DNA of 64,000 bases from Sialis fuliginosa (lineage: Eukaryota > Arthropoda > Insecta > Megaloptera > Sialidae): the NCBI GenBank assembly GCA_961205875.1, contig OY540809.1, positions 24,006,267 through 24,070,266 on the forward strand, in the 5' to 3' direction. Positions 10,273 to 21,340 of the stretch are shown piece by piece. Below the pieces are notes generated by a model. It did no database searches. It was not told the DNA's origin and saw nothing but the letters and a program-made list of their open reading frames with translations. The translations under genes were made by a program, and so were the position numbers. Within the stretch, counting starts at the first letter, position 1. Each line of letters opens with the position of its first letter.

Positions 10273-10480
10273 TATCGTCGACGACCCCTCCCCTTCGCTC
10301 CAGACTTCGTGAAATTTACACAAAATATCTACAAATTATATACCTTAACCTTTCTCATGAAACATTCTATTTATTATTGAAAACCGGAATAAAATCCGCT
10401 CAGTAGTTATTCAAAAAATCAGACAGACAGACAGATGCGGCTAGCGACTTTGTTTTATCTATGAATAGATTATAAAAAAT
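10273..10480 (+). mobile_element. Retroposon-like tail (RTE-type 3' region), relic
   Basis: The segment 'ataccttaacctttctcatgaaacattctatttatt ... aaccggaataaaatccgctcagtagtt ... cagacagacagacagatgcggctagcgactttgttttat' is the pattern I recall from 3' regions of RTE-like retrotransposons in insects. No reverse transcriptase frame is attached. Confidence 0.5.
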
Positions 10481-10702
10481 GTACCTAAGATCTTAAAAAT
10501 TAATGAATATTAAATTTAACATTTTTCTTGTAATTTCTATAAAGTTGTCCGATATTTATGAAATTTTGTACATACGTGTATTTTTTTATTTTGAATAATA
10601 TAACACAAGAAAATTCTGTTATATGAAACAAAAATTATTCTTTATCAAGATAATTATTTTGTCTTTTACACTTATGTCGGGTAATATAAAGGAGCTAGCA
10701 AA

Positions 10703-10954
10703 GCTAGCTAGGAAGCACTTTCAAATGTGGTATTAATTCTGTGATAGTAATTATGGATTAGCTATGGAATTTATAGCTGTGATACTTCAACTTATTGTAA
10801 CACAGTTGGCGACTCTGATCGAACAAAATAATTTTCATAATATCGCCACTGTTTTAATACCGTTGGTGTTTACATACCACGTGTGCGCGAAAATTGTCAA
10901 ACATTTCATGAAACTTCAAGAGCACTGAAACCTCATTTGAAAGCGCTTGCTAGG
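10703..10954. mobile_element. MITE family B (GCTAGC...AGCACTTTCAAA ends), copy 1
   Basis: The left end GCTAGCTAGGAAGCACTTTC matches the reverse complement of the right end (CCTAGCAAGCGCTTTCAAAT) imperfectly. A second copy with GCTAGCTTCAAGCACTTTCA lies at 27184-27417 inside a larger element. No coding capacity is visible. Confidence 0.6.
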
Positions 10955-11397
10955 TCGTTTATAATACCGTACATTATTCTTGCGTCTATTTGGGGACACA
11001 CTGTATGAAGGTATTGTTGTTTGAATTGACAAAGGGCATGAATGTAACTCTACATTTTACATGCCCACATGTGCAAAACTAACCGAATACTTTGGGCGGC
11101 CGCATTAGGATCAAAACGTTGACAAGACAAACATTAAAGCGACGTTACAAAGGGCATCGACGCTGTTATTCTAATAGATATACGTTCATTAGCGCCCTAC
11201 TCTCGCCTTTAGTTTCTTTCACTATGTGTGTTGTCCTTTGGTATAATTAAACGGTGCGAAATGTGAAGACCACAACGGAAATGCTAATTGAGGTCTTTTG
11301 TAAGACTTCTTTGAATTATAGTTAGATGAAAGATACGAGTTATTCAAGGAAAAAGAAGTTATTTTGTCTATTTTAATATATCTTTATAACATTTTTG
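10955..11397. other. Unexplained, moderately GC-richer segment
   Basis: This stretch contains 'ctttgggcggccgcattaggatc', 'aaagcgacgttacaaagggcatcgacgctg' and 'agcgccctactctcgcc'. The base composition is less AT-rich than the surroundings. No open frame, terminal repeat or second copy was found. Confidence 0.4.
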
Positions 11398-11680
11398 ATA
11401 TGATATTAAAAAAATAAGGGGTTCTCAATTCGGTTGTAAGTATATATTTTTTATGTATGTTCGGGCATAACTTCGACAAATATGCATCGATTTGAACGAT
11501 TTTTTTGTTTGTTTGAAAGAGTATACTCCTGAGGTGGTTCGATATAAATTTTATCAGAATCTGATCATGGACTTTGAAGATACGCCACTCTAAAGGGAAA
11601 AATTTTAAAACTTAAAAATAAAAAAAATAAAACCGACTTCAAAAACTATTCAATATTATATATTTTTCAGTGTTTTTTTA
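11398..11680 (+). repeat. R1 dispersed repeat, copy with body and tail
   Basis: The body reads 'ggggttctcaattcggttgtaag', 'tatgtatgttcgggcataacttcgac', 'tttgaaagagtatactcctgaggtgg', 'ttatcagaatctgatcatgg' and 'gaagatacgccactc'. The tail is AAAACCGACTTCAAAAACT followed by 'tatatatttttcagtgttttt'. It carries no protein-coding frame. Confidence 0.7.
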
Positions 11681-12479
11681 TTCAAACAAGTAAACTTATT
11701 TTATTGGCTTTTAGTAATTTTGATGCTATTAGGTTTTTCAAACGATTTGTCGAATATATCAAATTAGTTACTTTTCCTGAATATAAAAACAGTTAAATCA
11801 TTTTTTAAAATAAAAAAGTCGTAACTTTTAAACTATACTGCTTTTATCCACTGAAAAATAAACGTACAATATTCACAATCATTCCAAGTTCTTAAAATTT
11901 CGAAAAGACAGATTTATTTATAGTTATTAAGTGTTATAACAATTAATTTTTCGTTATGTGTTCAATAAAGATCAATAAATGTTAGTTGCTATTTAAGATT
12001 TTGTAATTCTATACTCATTAGATCAAGATTATTGTATTACTAATTTTTATTTTGATCTCAATAAAATACATTGAAATAAAACTGAATTTTTATTCTGCAT
12101 TACTGCGTTTTACCTCTGACAAAAAAACTATTTAAATAATTAAAACAGTGGAAAAAGCAGTACTTCTGTTTTACAGAGTACAAAGGCAGTATACCTCATC
12201 TTACAGCTTTTAAATTTCCAGAAATAAAAGACAGTTATTCAATTTAGGCATTTTGATGAATTTAATCTAAGATTACACTCAAATGACTTAATAATGAAGT
12301 CATGTAAATTATTATTGGTCGCTAAATAAATTTCATAAATTTTTTTATTAATTCAGTTTAAAAAAATCAAAATAAATCGAGTTCAGTTTTCTTCGTTTTT
12401 ATTTTTGACACCTTACTGCCCTTTACTTAAGTACGGCAGTATAAGAGGTCTAATTTCTAATTCGCGTACATAAGTACAC
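11681..12479. other. AT-rich, nothing recognised
   Basis: There are no terminal repeats, no credible open frame and no copies elsewhere in the window. Confidence 0.5.
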
Positions 12480-12646
12480 ACACGGAAAAAATATACTGTA
12501 AGAACTACAGTTTTTCCTATCTATCCCGGATTGTAAGCGAAAATATATAATTTTACTGTCTGAAACTGTAATAATATAATTTTAGGCTGTAATGTTTGCA
12601 GCTTATCCATCAATTTATATTGAGTACACATTACAGTTTAAAAAAC

Positions 12647-13412
12647 ATCTGCCAAGTAAATGCACAGTGCTTCCTCGTGCTAAATTCACCAAAGGTAGTT
12701 AATTATTCAACAATTTAAATAAAAACCGATAGTGTTTATATAAATTGCCTGGAATTGGTTAACTATTTAATTTTTATACAATTTTACTAAAAAATATTAA
12801 TTTGAAATTTTTATTAAAACGCACCTGAATATTTTTTCATATATTTTTAATTTTTTGACAATTTCAATCTAAATCTAAATTTATGCAAACGTCAAAATGA
12901 CATTTAATATGATCAAGCAAATATCATTTTAGAAAAACAAAATACGAATTTTTAAAATAAATTGAGATAAATCTTTGTAAGGGAATATTTTACAACAAAC
13001 ATTGTAGACCCATATTATAGGAAATTTAATGTTCTATAAAAAATATTCTATAAAATTTTCACGTAACATGTGTCGTTCTTGAGATATCTTGAAAAAAATA
13101 TTATTTTGGGATGTCAACCCACCCCCTTACACACGCTTTTGATGATATTGTAATGGGACCGTCCTCAAGCCAGACCCAATCATCCGACCAAGTTTCAATA
13201 ATATCGATTCAGTGGTTCATGAGTTATGCGTGTGACAAGGATTCAGGGGGACAGACGGATGGACACACAGACAGACAGATACGGAACGAAAAGTGTTTGC
13301 CTTGACGTGAAACGGACAAATTAATTTAAAATTTTGAAATCGGAGAACATTTTTTTTGTCTCAATCTGAAACGAACACAAAGCTTCTCGTATCTTCGATA
13401 TTGCGAGGAAGC
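12647..13412 (+). mobile_element. Repeat family X, copy 1, full length
   Basis: The 5' end reads CATCTGCCAAGTAAATGCAC then AGTGCTTCCTCGTGC. The 3' end reads 'aagcttctcgtatcttcgatattgcgaggaagc'. The 5' and 3' regions carry the inverted 9-mer GCTTCCTCG (12669-12677) and CGAGGAAGC (13404-13412). An A run precedes the start in every copy. Near the 3' end is 'ggttcatgagttatgcgtgtgacaaggattcaggg' followed by 'cagacagacag'. The other copies are at 31628, 39027, 50783, 60887 and 61512. The class is unknown. Confidence 0.75.
13111..13305 (+). other. Open frame of 64 codons inside repeat X, not a gene
   Basis: This frame lies wholly in the 3' part of repeat X, and a shifted counterpart occurs at 39365-39595 in another copy. 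The two frames share the segment read from 'ttcatgagttatgcgtgtgacaag' but diverge downstream. That fits non-coding repeat sequence rather than a conserved protein. Confidence 0.3.
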
Positions 13413-13516
13413 AATTATATTATTACAGTTTAAGAGAGTAAAATATTATATGTTTTCGCGTACTATCCGAGATAGACAGGACTAACTGTAATTCTTACAT
13501 ATATTTTTTTCCGTGT

Positions 13517-13937
13517 TTATTTTTTAAGTATTTTTTATAGATCCTGTTAATCTTCGGCTACGCGGTAATGCTTGATGAACTACTTCCTGAAAACCGTTTG
13601 CAATCCATGATTATGCTTATATCGTATTAAAAATCTACACAAAAACTATTGCGTTATGTCATGAATACCAAAGTTCGTTGTACCTGTCTCTAAATGTTTA
13701 ATGTAAATTCTGACATCTGTAACACGAGGATATTTTAAAACCTCTGCAGTGTTTCGTGAATTCGTGATTAATAAAAATATTTCACGGGAATTATGCAAGG
13801 CGTGTTCTATGCAGAGAGAGAGAGAGATCTCCCCCCCCCCCCCCCAACAACCCCCTCACTGTTAGGCCGGGGGCTGGTACGAGGTAACACATTCTTTAAT
13901 CAGTTGTTTTTGGTTTTGTAAAACTCTACATTCGTGC
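13517..13937. other. No gene; GA and poly-C tract at 13815-13847
   Basis: The only notable sequence is a (GA)n run at about 13815-13828 followed by a C run of about 15 bases. Confidence 0.5.
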
Positions 13938-14198
13938 ATGTTGTTATTTTTTTCTGGTTATGTGTGTTGCATGCTTGTATATTTTGTGTCCCATTTTATG
14001 AATTATTTCCCCCACAATGAAGTGTTCGCACAGTTAATGACGTTTGTTGCCACGATAGTGGTTTGTTGTATTCCCGTGATGAATTTTTTTGGAATTTTGT
14101 TGAGAATGCATTTGAGGATATGTTTTAAAATGTATGAATTGTGTCGTATAGAAGCCAGACTAACATCAAACACGATATCTTTCAAACAAATCGAATAG
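13938..14198 (+). other. Unassigned 86-codon open frame, hydrophobic
   Basis: The frame begins with ATG and encodes a Cys- and Phe-rich, mostly hydrophobic peptide with two possible membrane stretches (residues about 1-20 and 30-55). I recognise no family. No splice signals or promoter are evident and a 60-codon frame overlaps it on the other strand. AT-rich DNA readily yields such hydrophobic frames, so I consider it doubtful. Confidence 0.15.
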
Positions 14199-15134
14199 AA
14201 ATTAATAAGATATGCAAATTATTAAAAATGCTTTAAAACCAGGATTGCCTTCTTTATGAAAAACTTGTGCGGGCTGAAAGAAAATAGGACAGGGTGGAAA
14301 GCTATTAAGAAAATAATAATAATAAATAATATGTAGTATTTAATTTCTTTTATATAGAAGAGAAACATAATTCTTCAAAACAAATTCCCATTTTAATTAA
14401 ATACGTTATTCAAACTAACAATTGACAGTTGATCCGATACGAATACTTCCTTTTTTCACTACATTGTGGCGTAGGATTAAAGACACTTACTAATAATAAA
14501 CATAGTAGTTTAATTTGATTAAATAAAAAAAACAACATTCATTTCAAGTGGAGAAAAATCTTTATCTGACAAAAAAATAATTTTATTGATTATTTAAAAA
14601 TGAAATAAATATTCATATTATTTTTTTGTCTATATACCTTTCGTAATATTATAAATCAATAAGCTAGGGAATATTTTTTTTAATTTACAAAATTATGAAT
14701 TTTCACCAAAGTCTTCGCGAACCGCAAAGTGGGTGCTGGTGGGTTGTATATTGTGCAGGCCTGTTTTAAACAATTACAAACAATTTTTAATTAAATTATT
14801 TTGAAATAAAAATTGTTTTAAATATTCTATGAGAATCCTTGCTTAAACAGAAGCACATTTTGCCTTTTACAATTTCTCTTAAAAAGCTTTAGTTTTCGAG
14901 TAAAAAAATTATGAAAATCCAAAAGTTTCTGCAAAAATCTTAAAAAATTGAGATTTTCTGAAAAAATGTTTCAAACAAAATTTTGTTATTTTCTCATATA
15001 AAATAGGAATCTTTAAAAAAATGGCTTCTATTAAAAAAAGTTGACTTCGAAATTCTTAACATATTAAGAAATTAATAAGATAATTTTACTTCTCCCTTGA
15101 AATGTGATAATTTGTTTAGTCTGATTGTGAAAAA
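14199..15134. other. AT-rich, nothing recognised
   Basis: No terminal repeats or copies of the window's repeat families were found here. The only patterned part is the purine- and T-run-rich stretch around 14860-15010. Confidence 0.45.
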
Positions 15135-15139
15135 TTGTC

Positions 15140-15206
15140 TGCTAGCGTCTTTATCTCGGAAGATATTTGTGTGGAGGTTTTAATATGGGACATTCTGTAT
15201 ACAGAT
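15140..15206. mobile_element. Solitary end of a CAG(G/A)NTG-type foldback element
   Basis: 'ttatctcggaagatatttgtg ... tatgggacattctgtatac' has the layout of the right ends of the palindromic elements in this window, a phrase like 'atctcagaa' followed by 'GGGACA..CTGTATA'. No matching left end was found, so this looks like a truncated copy. Confidence 0.4.
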
Positions 15207-15428
15207 CAGTTCCATATTTATAGTAGAAGACCTTTGAACCGACCTTCCATAGCTACCAAATTATGGTCGCCTTATAATATGGTGTTTCTACAGAAACATT
15301 ATAATACTAAAATAATAAATATTTAGCAGACATGTAAGTCATATAGCAGAGTCTGACCGTATAAGAATGGTTATTAGTATTTAGTGCACATTTGTTTCGA
15401 ATAATCAGTGTTTAAAACTATTTCGTTT

Positions 15429-15510
15429 AAGTTTGCTATGGTTGCTGGGGATTTTGACGCTACGATTCATGATGAGTACCGTCAAAAACCCCGGCAACCA
15501 CTGCAAACTT
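15429..15510. repeat. Short imperfect hairpin, about 35-bp arms
   Basis: 'aagtttgctatggttgctggggattttgacg' (15429-15459) is matched by its near reverse complement 'cgtcaaaaaccccggcaaccactgcaaactt' (15480-15510). The loop is about 12-20 bases. I recall a similar hairpin motif from other insect genomes and suspect a tiny MITE. Confidence 0.65.
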
Positions 15511-16074
15511 GAGTATAGTGTATATAAGAATAAACCGTCCAGCTACTAAAAAAAATTTAGCATATGAATGTGTTTTTTTTTGTGAAAAAATATATTTATT
15601 AAATAAATATGAGGAATTCTATAAATTCTGGTCGATAACACGTCGAACCCCACACTCTAAAATCGTATATCACATGTAAATGTAGGCAATTTTGCTTTCT
15701 AAATTAAATATTTTATGTTGCAATTTTCAAAAAAATTGTTTTAAAATGAGTTCTGTGTCAAACCTGCTATATTTAGTATATTTTCGAGGGACCGACGAAT
15801 CGACTACTGTACATAAATTGTATTTATAAAAGGCAAGTGGGTCTCAACGTGTTAATGAAGGGGTAATGAAGTAGCCAATTCAAGAAGATTCACTGTACAT
15901 ACTAAATGCCGGTAAGAATGTCGATGGAAATTATTTTTTTATGTTAAAATACGAAACCTATTTCTCGCAAAAAATTTTAAAACTTTATTCCTAAAGTTAT
16001 ACATGAAACATTAAACCAATTGTATTTTTTTGCATTTTCCGGTAAAGGTTAAATCTATAATTTAAAATTACTAG
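15511..16074. other. No gene recognised
   Basis: This AT-rich spacer shows no terminal repeats and no copies elsewhere in the window. Confidence 0.45.
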
Positions 16075-16783
16075 TGTAGGCATAGACATAGAGCATGGAC
16101 CACGCGCATCTGATTCGAAAACAAGGACGTGTTAAAAGAAAGAAATGGAAACAGGTTTGGAATATACTTGTCCTTTTTTTTAAACAGAAGTGTAATTATT
16201 CATTCTTGACTCCGAACATTAAAAATATTTATAGATACATACATATAAAGAGGTTAAAATACAAAAAATAATTAACGTTATAAAAAATATTAAAAAAAAA
16301 AAAAACGATTGTTGATTTCTAAATAATATAAGTTTCGTAGACCATAGTAGAAACAACTTTCATCAAAATGTAAATAACACAGCATTGTCCATTTTTTTAC
16401 AATTGCATCTTTTTCACCAATAATGTTTAACCATTTTTGTTTTTCATCTTCTTTAAGTGGGAATCTGTGACAACAGATTTATAATTAATTTATCCAACCG
16501 CCACTTATACACAAAACAAATATGAGCCATGTATATATGTATATGTTTATTGTTTATATTATTTACTTTTCTAATTAAAAACTTATTGCACAAGAATCAC
16601 AAGATGATATACAAAAATATATCTGACAGAAATACTACTCTGAACTACCAATCAGATTCTTAGAAAAAGAGATAGATATATACCAAACTACACTGCATCT
16701 CTTTCTCACTTTTTGAACAAATGTTACATCATTGTTAATACAGAATGCGCTGTCCATCCATGCTCTATGTCTATGAGTGTAGG
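16075..16783. mobile_element. MITE with CATAGACATAGAGCATGG terminal repeats
   Basis: The left end 'tgtaggcatagacatagagcatggac' is matched on the right by 'gtccatccatgctctatgtctatgagtgtag'. The core CATAGACATAGAGCATGG is perfect. The interior of about 650 bp is AT-rich and non-coding. The 61-codon minus-strand frame at 16724-16909 overlaps its right end and is chance. Confidence 0.6.
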
Positions 16784-17054
16784 GATGTGTCTTACTCTAA
16801 AAAAAAATACATTAAAGATGAAAACATAAATCCTTTTATATCCTGAAATGCTACTAAAAAGCATCTGCTCCGAATATCGAACATCCAATAATAATAATAA
16901 TAATAACATTATGCTTATTATGTTTTACAATTCCAGCAACGTACTAAGCATAAAGTTGTATTACGAATAGCAATCCTCTGCTAAACTGATAGCAACACAT
17001 ACATAATAACTGTTTCTAAACAAAGTTGGTACTATTGTGACCAGCATCGTGGCC

Positions 17055-17110
17055 ACTGTACATAGACTACATGCGCGCGCGATTACATCTTGTATGTAGT
17101 CTATGAATGC
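17055..17110. repeat. Short hairpin with GCGCGC loop
   Basis: 'catagactacatgcgcgcgcgattacatcttgtatgtagtctatg' has a 13-bp perfect stem (CATAGACTACATG against its near complement). It lies between two MITEs. Its function, if any, is unknown. Confidence 0.5.
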
Positions 17111-17321
17111 AAAGCGTGTACAAAAAGCTCGTGGCTTTTATTTTTTAGCCATTGTTTTATATTTTAATTGTATACCTTTTCAGTGGAACAGAAAAAGGGG
17201 TGGTATGGGAACTTTAATATTGTTCAAACTTGATAAACAAGGCTTCCATACAGTGCCGATTTTATACATATACTTACGGACATCTTGGAAAACTGGTGAA
17301 TTCGGGGTATATTCTAAAAAG

Positions 17322-17789
17322 TAGGGATTTGAACCGGAATTTATTTATGGTTCAGATTCGCTTCGGGTTCAAATATTAATTTCGGCTCGGGTTTGGGTTT
17401 AGGTTCAACGTGTTGCAAACTATTTGGGTTCAAAAACCGGTTCGGGTTCAAGTTTGTAATTGAAAGAAAATTATTTTGTTAAAAAAAAAATAACAAATAA
17501 AACAATTTCTGAATAAGGAAAAAGGGAAAAAATAAAATTACATTTTAAAGATTGAAATCTCCCAGTATTGGTATATTTTATAATATCTTTTAAAAATTAT
17601 TGGAGAAAAATATTAAAATATTAAAAATTATTTATTGATCCTTCTAAAAATTTATGGTTACCGGTTATCCATGAAAAGGTTTGGATTCAGGTTCAGGTTC
17701 GTTGACTTTGAAATATAGCAGTTCGGTTCGGGTTCAGATAAATGAAAAATACGGGTTTTTTACGGTTCGGGTTCAGGTTCGAGTCCCTG
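17322..17789. mobile_element. hAT-type MITE family G (GGTTCGGGTTC-rich), copy 2
   Basis: The ends are TAGGGATTTGAACC and GGTTCGAGTCCCTG. The flanking octamers CTAAAAAG (17314-17321) and TTTAAAAG (17790-17797) match at 6 of 8. Subterminal 'gttcgggttcaggttc' units and the phrase 'accggttatccatgaaaag' are shared with the copy at 8272-8905. This copy lacks the 8715-8805 palindrome. Confidence 0.75.
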
Positions 17790-17802
17790 TTTAAAAGTAT
17801 TA

Positions 17803-17925
17803 TTATTATTTTTTATTATTGTTTACTAATTCATATATTTTATTTTATTTCTGTTTCCATTCATTCAGCATTTGTTAAAAGTTAAATTGAATAAAGTTTA
17901 TTATTATTATTATTATTATTGTATA
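17803..17925. repeat. (ATT)n microsatellite region
   Basis: ATT runs occur at about 17799-17822 and 17900-17922, adjoining the right flank of the family G MITE. Confidence 0.7.
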
Positions 17926-18390
17926 AAATATGTTTTTTAAAATCAATTTATTTTTAAAAGTGTCGCGATGGGATCAAAGTAGTTGCCTAGGTTTGCCTGG
18001 TGCTTCTCAACTTACGCTGATATCAGAATTTAAAAATTAAGAAAAGAGCAAGCTATATTTGCATAATTAGTGTTACGTGCCATTAGCCCACCTCCTTTTT
18101 GGAAAAATATATTGAAAATTAAAAAAACGAACAAAACTTGTTCCTTATATCGTGAGAAATATTTTTTCTCAAAAAACTTTTTCTCTAAAACCAATGGTTA
18201 TAACAATTGATCGCGCTAGAATTTTTTACTCCTGATAATTTTGGCTCAATCTACACCTAATTCTCAATGTTCATGATTTTTTACAGATATTTCTGAGTGA
18301 TTATTTTGATGATAAGGGTGGGGACAGCAATTTTTAAGCGTTTTTCCCGAAAAATGTTTTTAACAATGCATAAAAAATATATCATATATA
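17926..18390. other. No gene recognised
   Basis: This AT-rich spacer contains scattered T runs. No terminal repeats or open frames of note are visible. Confidence 0.4.
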
Positions 18391-19954
18391 CAGGGTAGTT
18401 CAATAGTGCGTCCGGCTTTCCTAGTGCACTTCCCGTAGGAGATAGAAAAAAAAGTTTGGTACATAATATTATTGGTTTGAAAAGATCAACGTCGTAAAAT
18501 TATTTTTAACAATACAGGGTGTCCCATTTTTGCGGTATAACAAAAACAAAGATTTTTTTAAATGGAATACCCTGTAACGTTTTATGTCTTCCGATGTCAT
18601 TTTTTAACCTCTACATAAACGTCTGTTCAATTTTTAATTTAATGACAGTGTTGCCAAATTAGAATTTTTTTTCCGAAAAATAACCCATATTCAGGCTCAA
18701 CTATAAAAAATCGTAGCGACCTCGTTTTTTTTGAAGTTATGAATTTTTTTAGCAATAATGTTAGTCCAGGTAAAGAGTAACATTTTGATAATAAACAAAT
18801 TTAATTTAGTTCTACAGGGTGTTAATAAAAAAATGCCAAAGTTTGCAATCTTCAAAATGATAAAACTCATTTTTTTCAAATGTGACTACCCTTTTTTTAT
18901 TTCACTATTCGATGGGTTTTTTTCTCCTTTTCAATTTGTATAGGGGATATCTTATGTCTAAACTCCATACATTCTGAGATATTCAATAATTTTCACAAAA
19001 GTAACCATTTCACCACGTTTTTATGCACCGAAGTAGGCTGTGCTGATGCAAAATAAATGCGAAACAATTACAAAACAAATGCCGGTAAATTGATTTGTGC
19101 CTGGATGAAAATGGAAGACATTTCGAACATTTATTGTAGTCTTTTATCTTTTATATGTATTTTCAATTTTGTTACTGATCATAGTTTTTTGAATAAAATA
19201 AATAATTTTATTACATAAGTATTATCCGTTTTAATTATAAAATTTAATCAAATGTTACATTGATACTTAAGTACTTACATTTTGGCATTTATTTTGCATC
19301 AGCACAGCCTACTTCGGTGCATAAAAACGTGATGAAATGGTTACTTTTGTGAAAATGATTGAATATCTCAGAAAGTATGGAGTTTAGATATAAGATATTC
19401 CCTATACAAATTGAAAAGGAGAAAAAAACCCATCGAATAGTGAAATAAAAAAAGGGTAGTCACATTTGAAAAAAATGAGTTTTATCATTTTGAAGATTGC
19501 AAACTTTGGCATTTTTTTATTAACACCCTGTAGAACTAAATTAAATTTGTTTATTATCAAAATGTTACTCTTTACCTGGACTAACATTATTGCTAAAAAA
19601 ATTCATAACTTCAAAAAAAACGAGGTCGCTACGATTTTTTATAGTTGAGCCTGAATATGGGTTATTTTTCGGAAAAAAAATTCTAATTTGGCAACACTGT
19701 CATTAAATTAAAAATTGAACAGACGTTTATGTAGAGGTTAAAAAATGACATCGGAAGACATAAAACGTTACAGGGTATTCCATTTAAAAAAATCTTTGTT
19801 TTTGTTATACCGCAAAAATGGGACACCCTGTATTGTTAAAAATAATTTTACGACGTTGATCTTTTCAAACCAATAATATTATGTACCAAACTTTTTTTTC
19901 TATCTCTTACGGGAAGTGCGCTAGGAAAGCCGGACGCACTATTGAACTACCCTG
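18391..19954. mobile_element. Large foldback element F1, arms about 670 bp
   Basis: The left end is CAGGGTAGTTCAATAGTGCG and the right end is its perfect reverse complement ending at 19954. The arms run about 18391-19060 and 19286-19954 with few mismatches, and the spacer of about 225 bp is unpaired. Matching open frames in the two arms (18758-18943 plus, 19402-19587 minus) encode identical 61-residue peptides only because the arms are copies. The left flank is TA and the right flank is TTA, close to the TA duplication of Tc1/mariner elements. Each arm also holds two more CAGGGTGT motifs. Confidence 0.9.
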
Positions 19955-19963
19955 TTATATATA

Positions 19964-20758
19964 GGCTGATTCTCATAAAAAATCTAAATTGTTGTCCTTT
20001 CTGATTTCTATAAAACGAGATCGAAAATTAAAGTTAAGGAGATTCTCTTATGAAACTACATCACTAGGTGTACCAAATTGTATATTAATTTTATTTCAGT
20101 TATTATAAATTGTAAAAATATATTAAAATTTATACCTCAAAAATCATTACCTCACTGTGTCCCAACCACCAAATTTAAATACATTTCTAATTTGTTTCGA
20201 AAAGTTTTCTAGAATGTGTTTAATAACTTATTATTTATTCATTTATAACAATATTCTCTATTTAAAAATGTACAACAGTAAGTAAAACACAAACAGAAAA
20301 AAAGAGAAAATAAATTTACATGTATGTCCTTAAAAAACGAATCATTCCCTCACAATTTCTGTAACAGTGAAATTAGACCGTAATTTTAAATCTATCTGAA
20401 CGCAGTGTTATTGTTTTTATAATGTGGCAATACTGACATTAAAAAATAAATATGGCGAAAGGGCTGAGTGTTGAAGTGTATTGTTGAAATTGTTTTTAAG
20501 TATTATTATCCAAAACATTTTCGCTTGTCATTCCCTCACTAAGTGATCATTCCCTCACTAATACACTAAGCTACATATCATATCCTCACTTTTGAATTTT
20601 TGTTTTAACCCCCTTTAAAGTCAAAAATATTGGGGACCACTATAACCCTTCAGAAAATTACCCTATGTTTTATTATATTTACGAAAGAAATTGTACATTA
20701 TTAAAAAAAAAACCACAATATAACAAAATCATTTTTCTACTTTTTTTGAGAATCAGCC
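19964..20758. mobile_element. MITE with GGCTGATTCTCA ends, abutting F1
   Basis: The left end GGCTGATTCTCATAAAAAAT and right end 'tttttttgagaatcagcc' form a 12-bp perfect inverted repeat. The flanks are AT-only (TATATA and ATATAT), consistent with a TA or longer AT target. The interior repeats 'attccctcact' several times (near 20345, 20530, 20549). Its left end lies only about 10 bp from the end of F1. Confidence 0.7.
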
Positions 20759-21049
20759 ATATATTGTTGAGTTCGTGCTTCAATAAACTTTAATTTCTCA
20801 CCATACACGATGGCTTTGAATTTTTTTCCATTTACCAATTTACCCCCTAAAATTAACCCAGATTTTAAAACTTTTTATACATTACGTCTATAATTGGGTC
20901 ACCATACTTTATCTATTTTTTTCTAATTTTTACGTCGAATAGTTTCAGAGAAAATCGCCTGTGACAGACGGACGGACACCGAAATGATTCTGTTCTCACG
21001 AAACACTAAAAACAATAAGTGAACAGTAAATCTGCCATTTTTGGTACCG
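20759..21049. other. No gene; retroposon-like relic near 20890-20990
   Basis: 'gtcgaatagtttcagagaaaatcgcctgtgacagacggacggac' resembles the 3' part of a retroposon tail. Otherwise nothing is recognised. Confidence 0.35.
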
Positions 21050-21340
21050 CTGTATAAAATAAACGTAGCACTGTGACGACAACGGCGGTGGTTTTGATAT
21101 CACATAGCCGACGCCACCTTTTGATGACGTCCGGCTATCGCACGTGTGTAATGTGTACATGAATGGCGTCAAATAAAATTAAACCCTTGTCCACCCTCCA
21201 CCCCCACCGTCACGGGGTCTGACAAGGATCCCGCCATCTGGCGACCCGTATGTTTATATCGTGTGCTATGTATTTTATTCTGTTATGTCCATCGTTTGTC
21301 GCGCGTCCTCCTTTTTTTCTCTTGCTGTATTTTTTGTTTG
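21050..21340. other. GC- and CpG-richer island, function unknown
   Basis: From 'aaacgtagcactgtgacgacaacggcggtgg' to 'gtttgtcgcgcgtcctcc' the sequence is clearly richer in G, C and CG dinucleotides than anything nearby. It contains 'catagccgacgccacc', 'ggcgacccgtatg' and a C-rich 'ccaccctccacccccaccg'. There is no long open frame, no terminal repeat and no second copy in the window. It could be a non-coding exon, a promoter remnant, a conserved element or a decayed transposon. I cannot decide. Confidence 0.3.

Larger units (their letters stand above)
12480..13516. mobile_element. MITE with ACACGGAAAAAA ends, split by repeat X
   Basis: The left arm (12480-12587) is ACACGGAAAAAATATACTGT through 'ctatctatcccggattgtaagcg' and 'actgtctgaaactgtaataatataattt'. 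The right arm (13413-13516) is its reverse complement with mismatches, ending in CCGTGT. The two arms of about 105 bp enclose about 60 bp of unclear origin and a full-length repeat X copy, so the MITE is the older element. Confidence 0.75.

Noticed and set aside
15140..15326. 63-codon frame as an exon
   Set aside because: It overlaps a foldback-type end (GGGACATTCTGTATAC); the start region is repeat-derived.
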